The notes beneath the pieces were generated by a model, which saw nothing but the letters and a program-made list of their open reading frames with translations, was not told where the DNA came from and searched no databases. From Nocardia alni (GTDB taxonomy: Bacteria; Actinomycetota; Actinomycetes; Mycobacteriales; Mycobacteriaceae): a DNA stretch of 64,000 nt. Location of the stretch: NCBI RefSeq assembly GCF_019038435.1, contig NZ_JAGPOX010000037.1, positions 1 through 64,000 of the forward strand, read 5' to 3'. Shown piece after piece: positions 1 to 7,131 of this stretch. The first letter of the stretch is position 1. Every line of letters starts with the position of its first letter. Position numbers and translations under genes: made by a program.

Positions 1-1
1 A

Positions 2-439
2 CTCAGCTTCGACGAACTCCTCGACGACCACGACCACGACCACCAAGCCCCCGGCCACCACCACCTGCACGACGCCTACGACAGCGTAACCTTCACCAGC
101 ACAACAGATCTCGACCCCCGCAAGCTGATCGCCCTACTGGAAGATCCCCCGGTGGGCCTGTTCCGAGCCAAGGGTTTCGCCACCTTCGCCACCCCGGATG
201 ATCAGCGAAAGTTCCTGCTGCACATGGTCGGCCACCACGTCGTCTTCGAACCGGCCCCCTGGTCCCGCGGCGAACCCAGAGAAACCCAACTGGTTTTCAT
301 CGGATCCGGCCTGGACCCCGCAGCCACCCTCACCCGCCTCCGCGACACAGTCCACACCTCCCCTGCCACCTTGGACGAGCAGACACTCCTCGGAGTCTGG
401 CGCTATGTCCCCCGCGAGCTGAGCGACGCCGAACTGTGA
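2..439 (+). CDS. CobW/ZNG1-type GTP-binding metallochaperone, C-terminal part (5' end outside window)
   Basis: The reading frame is open from the window edge and gives 145 C-terminal residues ending in a TGA at 437. The fragment starts with a linker rich in His and Asp (DDHDHDH, then GHHHLHD), followed by a CobW C-terminal domain containing GLFRAKGF and the final GVWRYVPREL. In this family an N-terminal G-domain with a metal-binding CxCC motif lies upstream; it is not in the window, so GTPase activity cannot be checked here. Family members deliver Zn or Co to client proteins, and the His-rich linker fits metal handling. The protein is complete at its C terminus. Confidence 0.85.
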   Translation, partial: LSFDELLDDHDHDHQAPGHHHLHDAYDSVTFTSTTDLDPRKLIALLEDPPVGLFRAKGFATFATPDDQRKFLLHMVGHHVVFEPAPWSRGEPRETQLVFIGSGLDPAATLTRLRDTVHTSPATLDEQTLLGVWRYVPRELSDAEL

Positions 440-531
440 ACCACGAGCCGATGGAACACCGGCCAGCAGGTCGGCTATATCCAGGGCATCGACGGGATAC
501 AGCAAGGGTACTGTCCGGGGGGCATAGTCCT

Positions 532-993
532 CTAGCAGGGCACGGATATTGTCGCGGTCAGCTCGGACAGGCGCACCGGCGCGGCCCGACGCACCCCCGC
601 CCGGCCCATGGATACAGCGATCGCGATGATCGGCGGCAGCTTGGGCAGTCGCTGCTTTCCGCCTTTAGCCATGCGTAACAGCTCGTTCCACAAGCAAACC
701 ATGTAGTCGAGCACCCGAATCGCCGTCTCCGAGTCGTTGCCGCACTGATATTCGAGCAGGAAGTACAGGTATTTCTCGCGGTCGCGTAGGCAAGCGCAGA
801 ACAGTAGGTCGCCGAGGCGGCCCCGTAGGTCGGCGGGCACGACCGAGTCCGGTACCCGTTGGAGGGTGTCCCAGTCCACTGAGTCGACCAGTTCCTTGGG
901 GAGGACCGCCCGCAGCAGTGAGGCGGCATCGTCCGGGTTGCCGAGTACGCGACGGAAAAGCGCATCGTGTTGATTCGTCGGATTCGAAGGCAT
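532..993 (-). pseudogene. Rpn/PD-(D/E)XK recombination-promoting nuclease, truncated remnant
   Basis: The frame gives 153 residues from an ATG at 993. The N-terminal part (HDALFRRVLGNP, LRAVLP, DLLFCACLRDRE, FLLEYQ, LPPII) matches the Rpn/YhgA-like transposase-associated nuclease family. The Asp of DLLF and the Glu-x-Gln of LEYQ are candidate PD-(D/E)XK residues. Full-length family members have roughly 280-330 residues, so about half is missing. After PPIIAIAV the frame loses family character and stops. A neighbouring frame at about 505-580 reads DNIRALLEDYAPR, which looks more like the expected continuation and suggests a frameshift. Coding then ends at the 3' end of the cobW-like gene. I read it as a decayed gene, although a short expressed protein is possible. 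Confidence 0.6.
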
Positions 994-1060
994 GCGGCAC
1001 ACCGTACACATACTCAACCCAAACCCAAAATCATTGTAGAGCAACATATTTCGAGTCCAA

Positions 1061-1078
1061 AGCTGGAATATTCCAGCT
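1061..1078. promoter_or_regulatory. Perfect 18-bp palindrome in a divergent intergenic region
   Basis: The site reads AGCTGGAATATTCCAGCT and equals its own reverse complement. It lies between the divergently oriented rpn remnant (start 993) and the dehydrogenase-like gene (start 1186). The position and symmetry suggest an operator for a dimeric regulator; which protein binds it cannot be told. Confidence 0.45.
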
Positions 1079-1185
1079 CTGCAGAGGGCTGTCGAATGGA
1101 ATGTTTCAACGCACCGAAATGGACGGGTTATACGCGGGTTCGGCGTGACTGCGCTGAGGATTGAGCCGGGCGACGCCGAGATTGA

Positions 1186-2154
1186 GTGTCGGGTGGGCCG
1201 AATATGTCGTACCCCGGGGTTACGGTGCTGGGCGTGACGCTGAGCAAGCTTGTGATCATTGGTGGTGTCGAGGGTCTTCTCGACGCTGAACACCGCCAGG
1301 GGGTGCAGGCCCTTGCCGATGCCGTGGCGACGGTGCCGCGGGGTGTTGATCCGGGGCCTGAGCTGGGTGATGCCGAGGCTGTGGTGTTGGCGTTCGGCGT
1401 GCCGTTCGATCGGGTGGCGATCGACTCCGCGCTGAAGTTGCGGTATCTGCAGGTGGCTTCGACTGCGTTCGATGTGGTTGATGTCGAGTATGCGCGGGGG
1501 CGCGGGATCATCGTGCGGACGTTGCCGGACTATATGACCGAGCCGGTGGCGCAGTTCGTCTTGGCGGTGATGCTCGAGCAGGCGTCGGGGTTGACGCAGG
1601 GGCGGCAGTTGCGGCGGGAGGGCAATCTGTTTCCGCTGGCCTATCCTGCTCGGCAGTTTCGTGGGAGCCGGGTGGGTGTGGTCGGGCTGGGCACCATCGG
1701 GGCCCGGGTCGCGCAGATGGCGCGGGGACTCGGTGCCGAGGTTCGGTACTGGTCGCGAAATCGTAAGGACGACACGGGATTCCAGTATCAGGATCTCGAT
1801 TCTCTGCTGGCGGAGGCCGACTTCGTCTCGGTCAACCTGGCTCTTACCGAACAGACCCGAGGGATCATCAACGCCTCGCGTATCGCCGCCATGCCCGCCG
1901 GTGCGGTATTCGTATGCACCGCACCGCTCGAACTGGTCGACCTGACAGCTCTGCGAGAGCGCACCACCGCGAACGACCTGCGCGTAGTCCTCAATCACGC
2001 ACTCCCCGAGACGATGTCATATTTCGACAACTGTCCCGGTTTCATCGAACCCCCGCTGGTTTACCTCAGCCCCGAAGCCCACCGCATCATGCAGGACCGG
2101 CTGCTGTCGGACCTACGAGCAAGCGCGACAGCAGCACGGCACGATCACCGATAA
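1186..2154 (+). CDS. D-2-hydroxyacid dehydrogenase-like NAD(P)-binding protein with altered catalytic residues
   Basis: The product has 322 residues from GTG 1186; an ATG at 1204 is an alternative start. The dinucleotide fold is clear: VGVVGLGTIGARVAQ is the GxGxxG loop, followed by AEVRYWSR at the end of strand beta 2. The family normally has a catalytic Arg in an N(T/S)ARG motif, a Glu, and a His in TPH near the C terminus. Here the Arg region reads CTAPLELVDL and the C-terminal stretch NHALPETMSYFD has no TPH, so Arg and His are missing. It probably binds NAD(P) but may not reduce 2-ketoacids in the usual way. It ends 13 nt before the convergent transporter gene. Confidence 0.75.
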   Translation: MSGGPNMSYPGVTVLGVTLSKLVIIGGVEGLLDAEHRQGVQALADAVATVPRGVDPGPELGDAEAVVLAFGVPFDRVAIDSALKLRYLQVASTAFDVVDVEYARGRGIIVRTLPDYMTEPVAQFVLAVMLEQASGLTQGRQLRREGNLFPLAYPARQFRGSRVGVVGLGTIGARVAQMARGLGAEVRYWSRNRKDDTGFQYQDLDSLLAEADFVSVNLALTEQTRGIINASRIAAMPAGAVFVCTAPLELVDLTALRERTTANDLRVVLNHALPETMSYFDNCPGFIEPPLVYLSPEAHRIMQDRLLSDLRASATAARHDHR

Positions 2155-2167
2155 CGGCTGTTACCGA

Positions 2168-3106
2168 TCACCCCACACTCTCGGCATCGAAACCGCCCGA
2201 GTGAACGATTGCCGAGCCGGACGGTTCGACCGCACTCACCTCGACGGGGTGCAGCTTGGACTTGGTGCGGGCGGTGCCCAGGATGGAGCCGAGGATGACC
2301 AGGGGGAAGCCGATTGCCATTCCGATGGTGATGGGCTCGCCCAGAAGAGCCACGCCGAGCAGTAGGGCGACAACGGGATTGATATATGTGATGACCGTTG
2401 CGCGGGCTGGGCCCACCTCCGCGATGAGGGCGAAGAAGACGAGGAAGGCCGCGGCCGTGCATATCGCGGCCAGGCCCAGGACCGACCATCCGGCGGGGGC
2501 CGTGATCCTAGCCGGCCAGCGCCACGCCGCGAACGGGGTGTAAATCAGCGCGGCCAGGGCCAAGGAGGCCGTGACGACGCCCATGGACGGGAGGTCGGCG
2601 AGTTTGCGGTTGATGATGATCGGCCCTATCGCGTAGCCCACCGCGGTGACACCGATCGCGGCGAACGCGGCCATATCGGAGAAGTCCATGCTCAGGCCGA
2701 CAAGCGTTGCGACACCGGCGAATCCGATGATCAGGCCGACCAGCCGCCGCGCATCGATGCGATCATGCCCCAGGGCCGCCACGATCACCACGGCGATCAG
2801 TGGCACCGCGGCGATCAGCAGACCGACGGTGGAGCTGGCCAACTTCGTCTCGGCCGAGCCGATCAGCAGCCACGGACCGGTGATCTCGGCCAGGGTGTAT
2901 GCCAGCAGCCAGGGCCAGCGGCGTAGTACCGGCCCTAAAGCCTTCGTGTACAAGGCAATAGGCAACAACAGCAGCGCACCGATCAGCGTGCGACCGAAGG
3001 CGACCACCACCGGATCGAAATCCCGCACCGCGATACTGATCATCGCGTACGGCACACCCCAGATCACGCCCATCGCCAGGAACAGAACCCACCCGCGCCT
3101 CGTCAT
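2168..3106 (-). CDS. EamA/DMT-superfamily inner-membrane exporter
   Basis: The product has 312 residues from ATG 3106 and about ten hydrophobic helices in two homologous halves, as in EamA (RhaT/YdcZ-type) carriers. Characteristic segments are the N-terminal WVLFLAMGVIWGVPY and, in the second half, NPVVALLLGVALLGEPIT. Family members export amino acids or metabolites by secondary transport; the substrate cannot be read from sequence. The tetR gene upstream on the same strand ends its coding at 3234, 127 nt before this start, so the two may share a transcript or regulator. Confidence 0.85.
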   Translation of the reverse strand: MTRRGWVLFLAMGVIWGVPYAMISIAVRDFDPVVVAFGRTLIGALLLLPIALYTKALGPVLRRWPWLLAYTLAEITGPWLLIGSAETKLASSTVGLLIAAVPLIAVVIVAALGHDRIDARRLVGLIIGFAGVATLVGLSMDFSDMAAFAAIGVTAVGYAIGPIIINRKLADLPSMGVVTASLALAALIYTPFAAWRWPARITAPAGWSVLGLAAICTAAAFLVFFALIAEVGPARATVITYINPVVALLLGVALLGEPITIGMAIGFPLVILGSILGTARTKSKLHPVEVSAVEPSGSAIVHSGGFDAESVG

Positions 3107-3233
3107 CGCGCCTCCCGTCTGCCGATGCCGACCGCTACCGCGCCGGACCGCTCATCCGCATCGATCACAATGGCAGACAGGCCCGACATATTCCGCCGGC
3201 GCTCTTCCCACGACTGACCGCCGCTCCGGCAAC

Positions 3234-3917
3234 CTACCCTCGCACGGAGATCGACCAGGCCGCCACACGCTCCAGCAGCTCGGCAGCGGCCGCGCGCACC
3301 TGGACCGCGTCCCCTGACCGGCCCAGCATGCGCAACACCGCGTCCGGGATCATCCGGTCCACCTCGCCGGGCGCGGCGCCTTCGTCGGAACGGATGTTGA
3401 TCGCGCTCTCCACCAACCGGAACGGCAGTGTGTACGCATCGCTCACGGCGTCACCGACTACGCCCACGGCCAAACGCTCGTAGTGCCCGCGTAGTTCGGC
3501 ACGCCGCAGCCGAAATTGACCGAAACGCTCCGAGCGCAACTCCGGCAGCAGGTACAGCGCACCGAGATTCCACTGCGCCGTCGACAATTGGTGCACATCG
3601 AACCAGGCCAAGGCGTACAGCTGAACCGCCGCAGACTCGGTCGCGCCGGCCAGGCGGTCGAGCAATTCCAGTGGCGCGGAGATGGTTTCGTCCAGTAACG
3701 CGTCCAGGATGTCGTCCTTGGCCGCAAAGTGATGGTAAAGCGAGGCCTGCCGGATGCCGACCGCATCCGCGATGGCACGGGTGGACGTACTGGCGTACCC
3801 GCCGGTGGTGAACAGTTCGGCGGCCGCGTCGAGGATCTCCGCGCGCGGCGTCGAACCACGGCGTTGCCGGGCCTCCAGGCGGGGGCGGCCCGGTCCGAGT
3901 TGCGTCACGGCTCCCAT
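3234..3917 (-). CDS. TetR/AcrR-family transcriptional regulator
   Basis: The product has 227 residues. After a basic N-terminal tail, the HTH lies at about residues 25-70 with the family signature ILDAAAELFTTGGY, TSTRAIADAVGI and ASLYHHF. The remaining helices would form the ligand-binding and dimer domain, whose effector is unknown. The gene is transcribed divergently from the permease-amidolyase operon that begins at 4106, and a perfect inverted repeat sits between them at 3962-3985. The likely role is autoregulation and repression of that operon, possibly also of the downstream exporter; this is inferred from arrangement only. Confidence 0.88.
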   Translation of the reverse strand: MGAVTQLGPGRPRLEARQRRGSTPRAEILDAAAELFTTGGYASTSTRAIADAVGIRQASLYHHFAAKDDILDALLDETISAPLELLDRLAGATESAAVQLYALAWFDVHQLSTAQWNLGALYLLPELRSERFGQFRLRRAELRGHYERLAVGVVGDAVSDAYTLPFRLVESAINIRSDEGAAPGEVDRMIPDAVLRMLGRSGDAVQVRAAAAELLERVAAWSISVRG

Positions 3918-3961
3918 TCTTACCTATCCGCCGACTCGGACGCCCGCGACCTGGGCAGGGA

Positions 3962-3985
3962 TATTTCTGTCATCTGACAGAAATA
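3962..3985. promoter_or_regulatory. TetR-type operator: perfect 11-bp inverted repeat with 2-bp spacer
   Basis: The left arm TATTTCTGTCA and right arm TGACAGAAATA are exact reverse complements separated by TC. The core TGTCA-N2-TGACA is a common TetR-family operator form. It lies 44 nt from the tetR start and 120 nt from the permease start, so one dimer pair could control both divergent promoters. Confidence 0.65.
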
Positions 3986-4105
3986 GCGGCAACACAAAAG
4001 TTACCCGGAGCGACAGACGGATACATCGCCGTCACCAGCGACGCGATCTCGATTGCAAAACTGTCAAGCGATAGATATTGGCCGCGACGAGGAAGGTTCC
4101 CGCCC

Positions 4106-5620
4106 ATGGCCACCATCCTGGCACCCCCCACCCACTCCGACAACGCAGACCTCGAGAGCTTCGGCTATCGGCCCGTCCTGCATCGTAAACTCGGCCGCTA
4201 CGCCTCGTTCGCGGCCGGATTCTCCTTCGTCTCCATCCTCACCACCATCTTCCAATTCTTCGGATTCGGTTACGGATTCGGCGGCGGCGCGTTCTTCTGG
4301 ACCTGGCCGATCGTCTTCGCCGGCCAGTTCCTGGTCGCGCTGAACTTCGCCGAACTCGCCGCGCGGTACCCGATCTCGGGCTGCATCTACCAGTGGTCGC
4401 GCCGGCTGGCCGGTGAGGTGGTCGGCTGGTTCGCGGGGTGGATGATGATCATCGCGCAGATCGTGACGGCCGCCGCGGCGGCGATCGCGCTGCAGGTGGT
4501 ACTGCCGAGCGTCTGGAGCGGCTTCCAGATCATCGGCCACGACACCGCCCTGACCTCGACATCCGGCGCGGAGAACGCGGTGCTGCTGGGCAGTGTGCTA
4601 CTGGTGCTGACGACCGTGGTCAACGTGATCGGCATAGGCGTGATGTCGCGGATCAACACCATCGGCGTCACGGTGGAGATCATCGGCGTCCTGGCGACGG
4701 TCGCACTGTTCTTCACCCATACCGAACGCGGGCCGAGGGTCGTACTGGACCACAGCAGCGCGGCGCCGGGCGGATACTGGGCGGCCTTCCTGGTCTCCGG
4801 ACTGATGGCCGCGTATGTGATGGTCGGATTCGATTCCGCCGGTGAGCTTTCCGAGGAGACCAAGAATCCACGCCGGGTCGCGCCGCGCACGATCCTGTCC
4901 GCGCTCACGGTCTCGGCCCTCGGCGGCGGGCTCATGCTGCTGGGTGCACTCATGGCCGCGCCGAGCCTGAGCGACGGCAAACTCGCCGACGGCGGCCTGG
5001 CCTACGTCATCTCCGCGAAGCTGGACAGCCCCGTCGGGAAGGTCCTGCTGTGCTGCGTGGCGATCGCGATCTCGGTGTGCACCTTGGCAGTTCAAACCGC
5101 CGGGTCGCGGCTGATGTTCTCCATGGCCCGCGACGGGAAGCTGCCGTTCGCCCGGCGCCTGGCGGCGGTGCATCCGCGCTTCGGCACACCCGTACTCCCG
5201 TCGGTGGTGCTCGGTGTCTCGGCGATCGCGCTGCTCGTGCTCAACCTCGGCAACGCCGCGATCTTCGCGACGCTGGCCAGCGTCTGCATCGTCATGCTGT
5301 ATCTGGCCTATCTGCTGGTGACCGTGCCCTTGCTGGTGCAGCGGGTCCGCAATCGCGCCGTCGTGGACAAGACGGGTTTGTTCTCCTTGGGCCGCTGGGG
5401 AATTCCGGTGAATCTACTCGCCGTGCTGTGGGGTGTGGGTATGGCGTTGAACCTGGCCTGGCCGCGCTCGGCGGTCTACACACCCAGCGGCGGGGGCTGG
5501 TGGATGCTCTGGGCCGCACCGCTTTTCGTCGCGCTCACCGTCGCCGTGGGAGCCGTGGTGCACCGCGTCGTCGTCACGGGGCCGACCCGGAACGCCGGTC
5601 CCGCCCTACAGGCCGCCTGA
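4106..5620 (+). CDS. APC-family amino acid/amine permease of the carboxylase-allophanate operon
   Basis: The product has 504 residues with about twelve hydrophobic helices and APC motifs: NFAELAARYPISG in the first helices and GELSEETKNPRRVAPRTIL in the mid-protein loop. A GAGGAAGG purine run precedes the ATG. It is the first gene of a same-strand series with two DUF1989 genes, a carboxyltransferase and an allophanate hydrolase, the context in which 'urea carboxylase-related' permeases are found. By position it probably imports the nitrogenous substrate (urea, guanidine or a related compound). Transcription is likely controlled by the divergent TetR through the palindrome at 3962. Confidence 0.85.
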   Translation: MATILAPPTHSDNADLESFGYRPVLHRKLGRYASFAAGFSFVSILTTIFQFFGFGYGFGGGAFFWTWPIVFAGQFLVALNFAELAARYPISGCIYQWSRRLAGEVVGWFAGWMMIIAQIVTAAAAAIALQVVLPSVWSGFQIIGHDTALTSTSGAENAVLLGSVLLVLTTVVNVIGIGVMSRINTIGVTVEIIGVLATVALFFTHTERGPRVVLDHSSAAPGGYWAAFLVSGLMAAYVMVGFDSAGELSEETKNPRRVAPRTILSALTVSALGGGLMLLGALMAAPSLSDGKLADGGLAYVISAKLDSPVGKVLLCCVAIAISVCTLAVQTAGSRLMFSMARDGKLPFARRLAAVHPRFGTPVLPSVVLGVSAIALLVLNLGNAAIFATLASVCIVMLYLAYLLVTVPLLVQRVRNRAVVDKTGLFSLGRWGIPVNLLAVLWGVGMALNLAWPRSAVYTPSGGGWWMLWAAPLFVALTVAVGAVVHRVVVTGPTRNAGPALQAA

Positions 5621-5664
5621 ACACACCGCGCGCAGATTCCTGCTCCGACGCTCGAAAGGACATC

Positions 5665-6429
5665 ATGACCGGCACCGAATCGACCACCGGGGCACGAGCA
5701 CACGCCCGGGCCCAGGCCTCGGACGCGCAGATCACCGGTCCCGCCCTGCCTCCGGATGTCTCGGCGACAGATATCCGCTTCGCCCAGCGCATTCCCCCGG
5801 GTGGGTACGCGAATATCGTGCTGGCCCGGGGAACCCGGATCCGCCTTTCGGATCCGGACGGGGCGGCGTGTGCGCACCTGCTGCTGACACGTGCCGAGTC
5901 ACCCTGGGAGCGACTCAATGTCGCCGACACGGTCAAGGTGCCGTGGCAGGCGTATCTGGCGGCGGGTCATCCCCTGCTCTCCGATCAGGGGCGCGTGCTG
6001 GCCACGCTGGTCGCCGATTCCTCGGGCCATCACGACGCACTGTGCGGACCGAGCCCCGCCGCACGCCGGGCGTTGCGGCTGGCCGGCGCCAAACACGGTC
6101 TGGCACCGCGGGATATCGGCCCGAGCGTCAGCCTGTTTCGAGGTGTGCGCGTCGAGCCGGACGGCACGCTCAGTCCGACGGGCGGGTCCGCCGCGGGGGC
6201 GGTGGTCGAGCTGCTCACCCATCTACCGGTCACACTGCTGGTCGCCAACGCCGCGCATCCACTCGACGACACTCCCGTCACCGATCTGGACGTCGTCGCC
6301 TGGTACGCACCCGACGACCTGGCACACGCCTACAACCAGGACCCGGAATACCAACGCGCACTGGAGAACACAGAACGGGCTCGGCTGGCCGCACACCCGT
6401 GGGAGCAGATCGGAAGGAAATCGGCATGA
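5665..6429 (+). CDS. DUF1989 protein, urea-carboxylase-associated / carboxyguanidine deiminase-type subunit 1
   Basis: The product has 254 residues, with a clear AAAGGA site before ATG 5665. It belongs to the DUF1989 family that accompanies urea/guanidine carboxylases. Family features visible are PPGGYANIVLARGTRIRL, the metal-site-like SSGHHDALCG and PVTLLVANAAHP. Paired DUF1989 proteins have been shown in guanidine degraders to form a Ni-dependent carboxyguanidine deiminase (CgdAB) that feeds allophanate to the hydrolase. Here the two copies are adjacent and the stop overlaps the next ATG (ATGA). The first ~35 residues are low-complexity. Assignment to guanidine rather than urea is inference. 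Confidence 0.78.
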   Translation: MTGTESTTGARAHARAQASDAQITGPALPPDVSATDIRFAQRIPPGGYANIVLARGTRIRLSDPDGAACAHLLLTRAESPWERLNVADTVKVPWQAYLAAGHPLLSDQGRVLATLVADSSGHHDALCGPSPAARRALRLAGAKHGLAPRDIGPSVSLFRGVRVEPDGTLSPTGGSAAGAVVELLTHLPVTLLVANAAHPLDDTPVTDLDVVAWYAPDDLAHAYNQDPEYQRALENTERARLAAHPWEQIGRKSA

Positions 6430-7070
6430 GCGAGCGTAGTGGGCCAGTAAGTACAGCCGCCCTGGAACGCACGGTGCTGCTGGACGAGACCGTGCCCGCC
6501 CGAGCCCCCTGGTCGGCGATCGTCCCGGCCGGCGCCCGGCTGGACATCATCGATCTGCACGGCAACCAGGCCGTGGACTGCCTGCTGTACTCGGCCGCCG
6601 ATCACGCCGACCGCTACAGCGCCCAGGCCACCATCACCGCGCAGCGCAACATCTTCCTGACCACCGGCAGCGTACTGCGCACCGATGCGGGCGCCGCGCT
6701 GATGACGGTGATCGCCGACGAGGTCGGCAACCACGACACCCTCGCCGGGGCCTGCTCACAGGAGTCCAACACACTGCGCTACGGACATCACACCCGCCAC
6801 CAGCACGCCTGCGTGGAGAACTTCCTCACCGAGGGCATGAAATGGGGTCTGGGCAAACGGGATCTGGTGTCCAACATCAACTGGTTCATGAACGTGCCGG
6901 TGGAGGCCGACGGCACGCTCGGCATCGTCGATGGTCTGTCCGCGCCCGGTAAGAAACTCACCCTGCGCGCGGAGATCGACACCCTGGTACTGGTGTCCAA
7001 CTGCCCGCAGATCAACAACCCGTGCAACGGATTCGACCCGACTCCGGTGCGGATGGTCGTGACCCGCTGA
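6426..7070 (+). CDS. DUF1989 protein, urea-carboxylase-associated / carboxyguanidine deiminase-type subunit 2
   Basis: The product has 214 residues and its ATG overlaps the preceding stop, so the two are translationally coupled. It shares the DUF1989 core: VPAGARLDIIDLHGNQAVDCL, then EVGNHDTLAGACSQE and RHQHACVENF, where His, Asp and Cys residues could hold a metal. NCPQINNPCNGFDPTPVR near the C terminus is typical of the second member of the pair. It most likely forms a heteromer with the product of 5665-6429. The expected reaction is deimination of the carboxylated substrate to allophanate and ammonia. Confidence 0.8.
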   Translation: MSERSGPVSTAALERTVLLDETVPARAPWSAIVPAGARLDIIDLHGNQAVDCLLYSAADHADRYSAQATITAQRNIFLTTGSVLRTDAGAALMTVIADEVGNHDTLAGACSQESNTLRYGHHTRHQHACVENFLTEGMKWGLGKRDLVSNINWFMNVPVEADGTLGIVDGLSAPGKKLTLRAEIDTLVLVSNCPQINNPCNGFDPTPVRMVVTR

Positions 7071-7131
7071 GCACAGCGGCGCGTCCGCCCGAATCCCACT
7101 GCACCGTATACCTATCCGCCAGGAGGTCTCG

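Noticed and set aside
3918..4105. Guanidine-I (ykkC) riboswitch ahead of the permease operon
   Set aside because: I looked for the conserved ACGR and GGGA-type elements of that motif and did not see them; the region instead holds a TetR-type palindrome.
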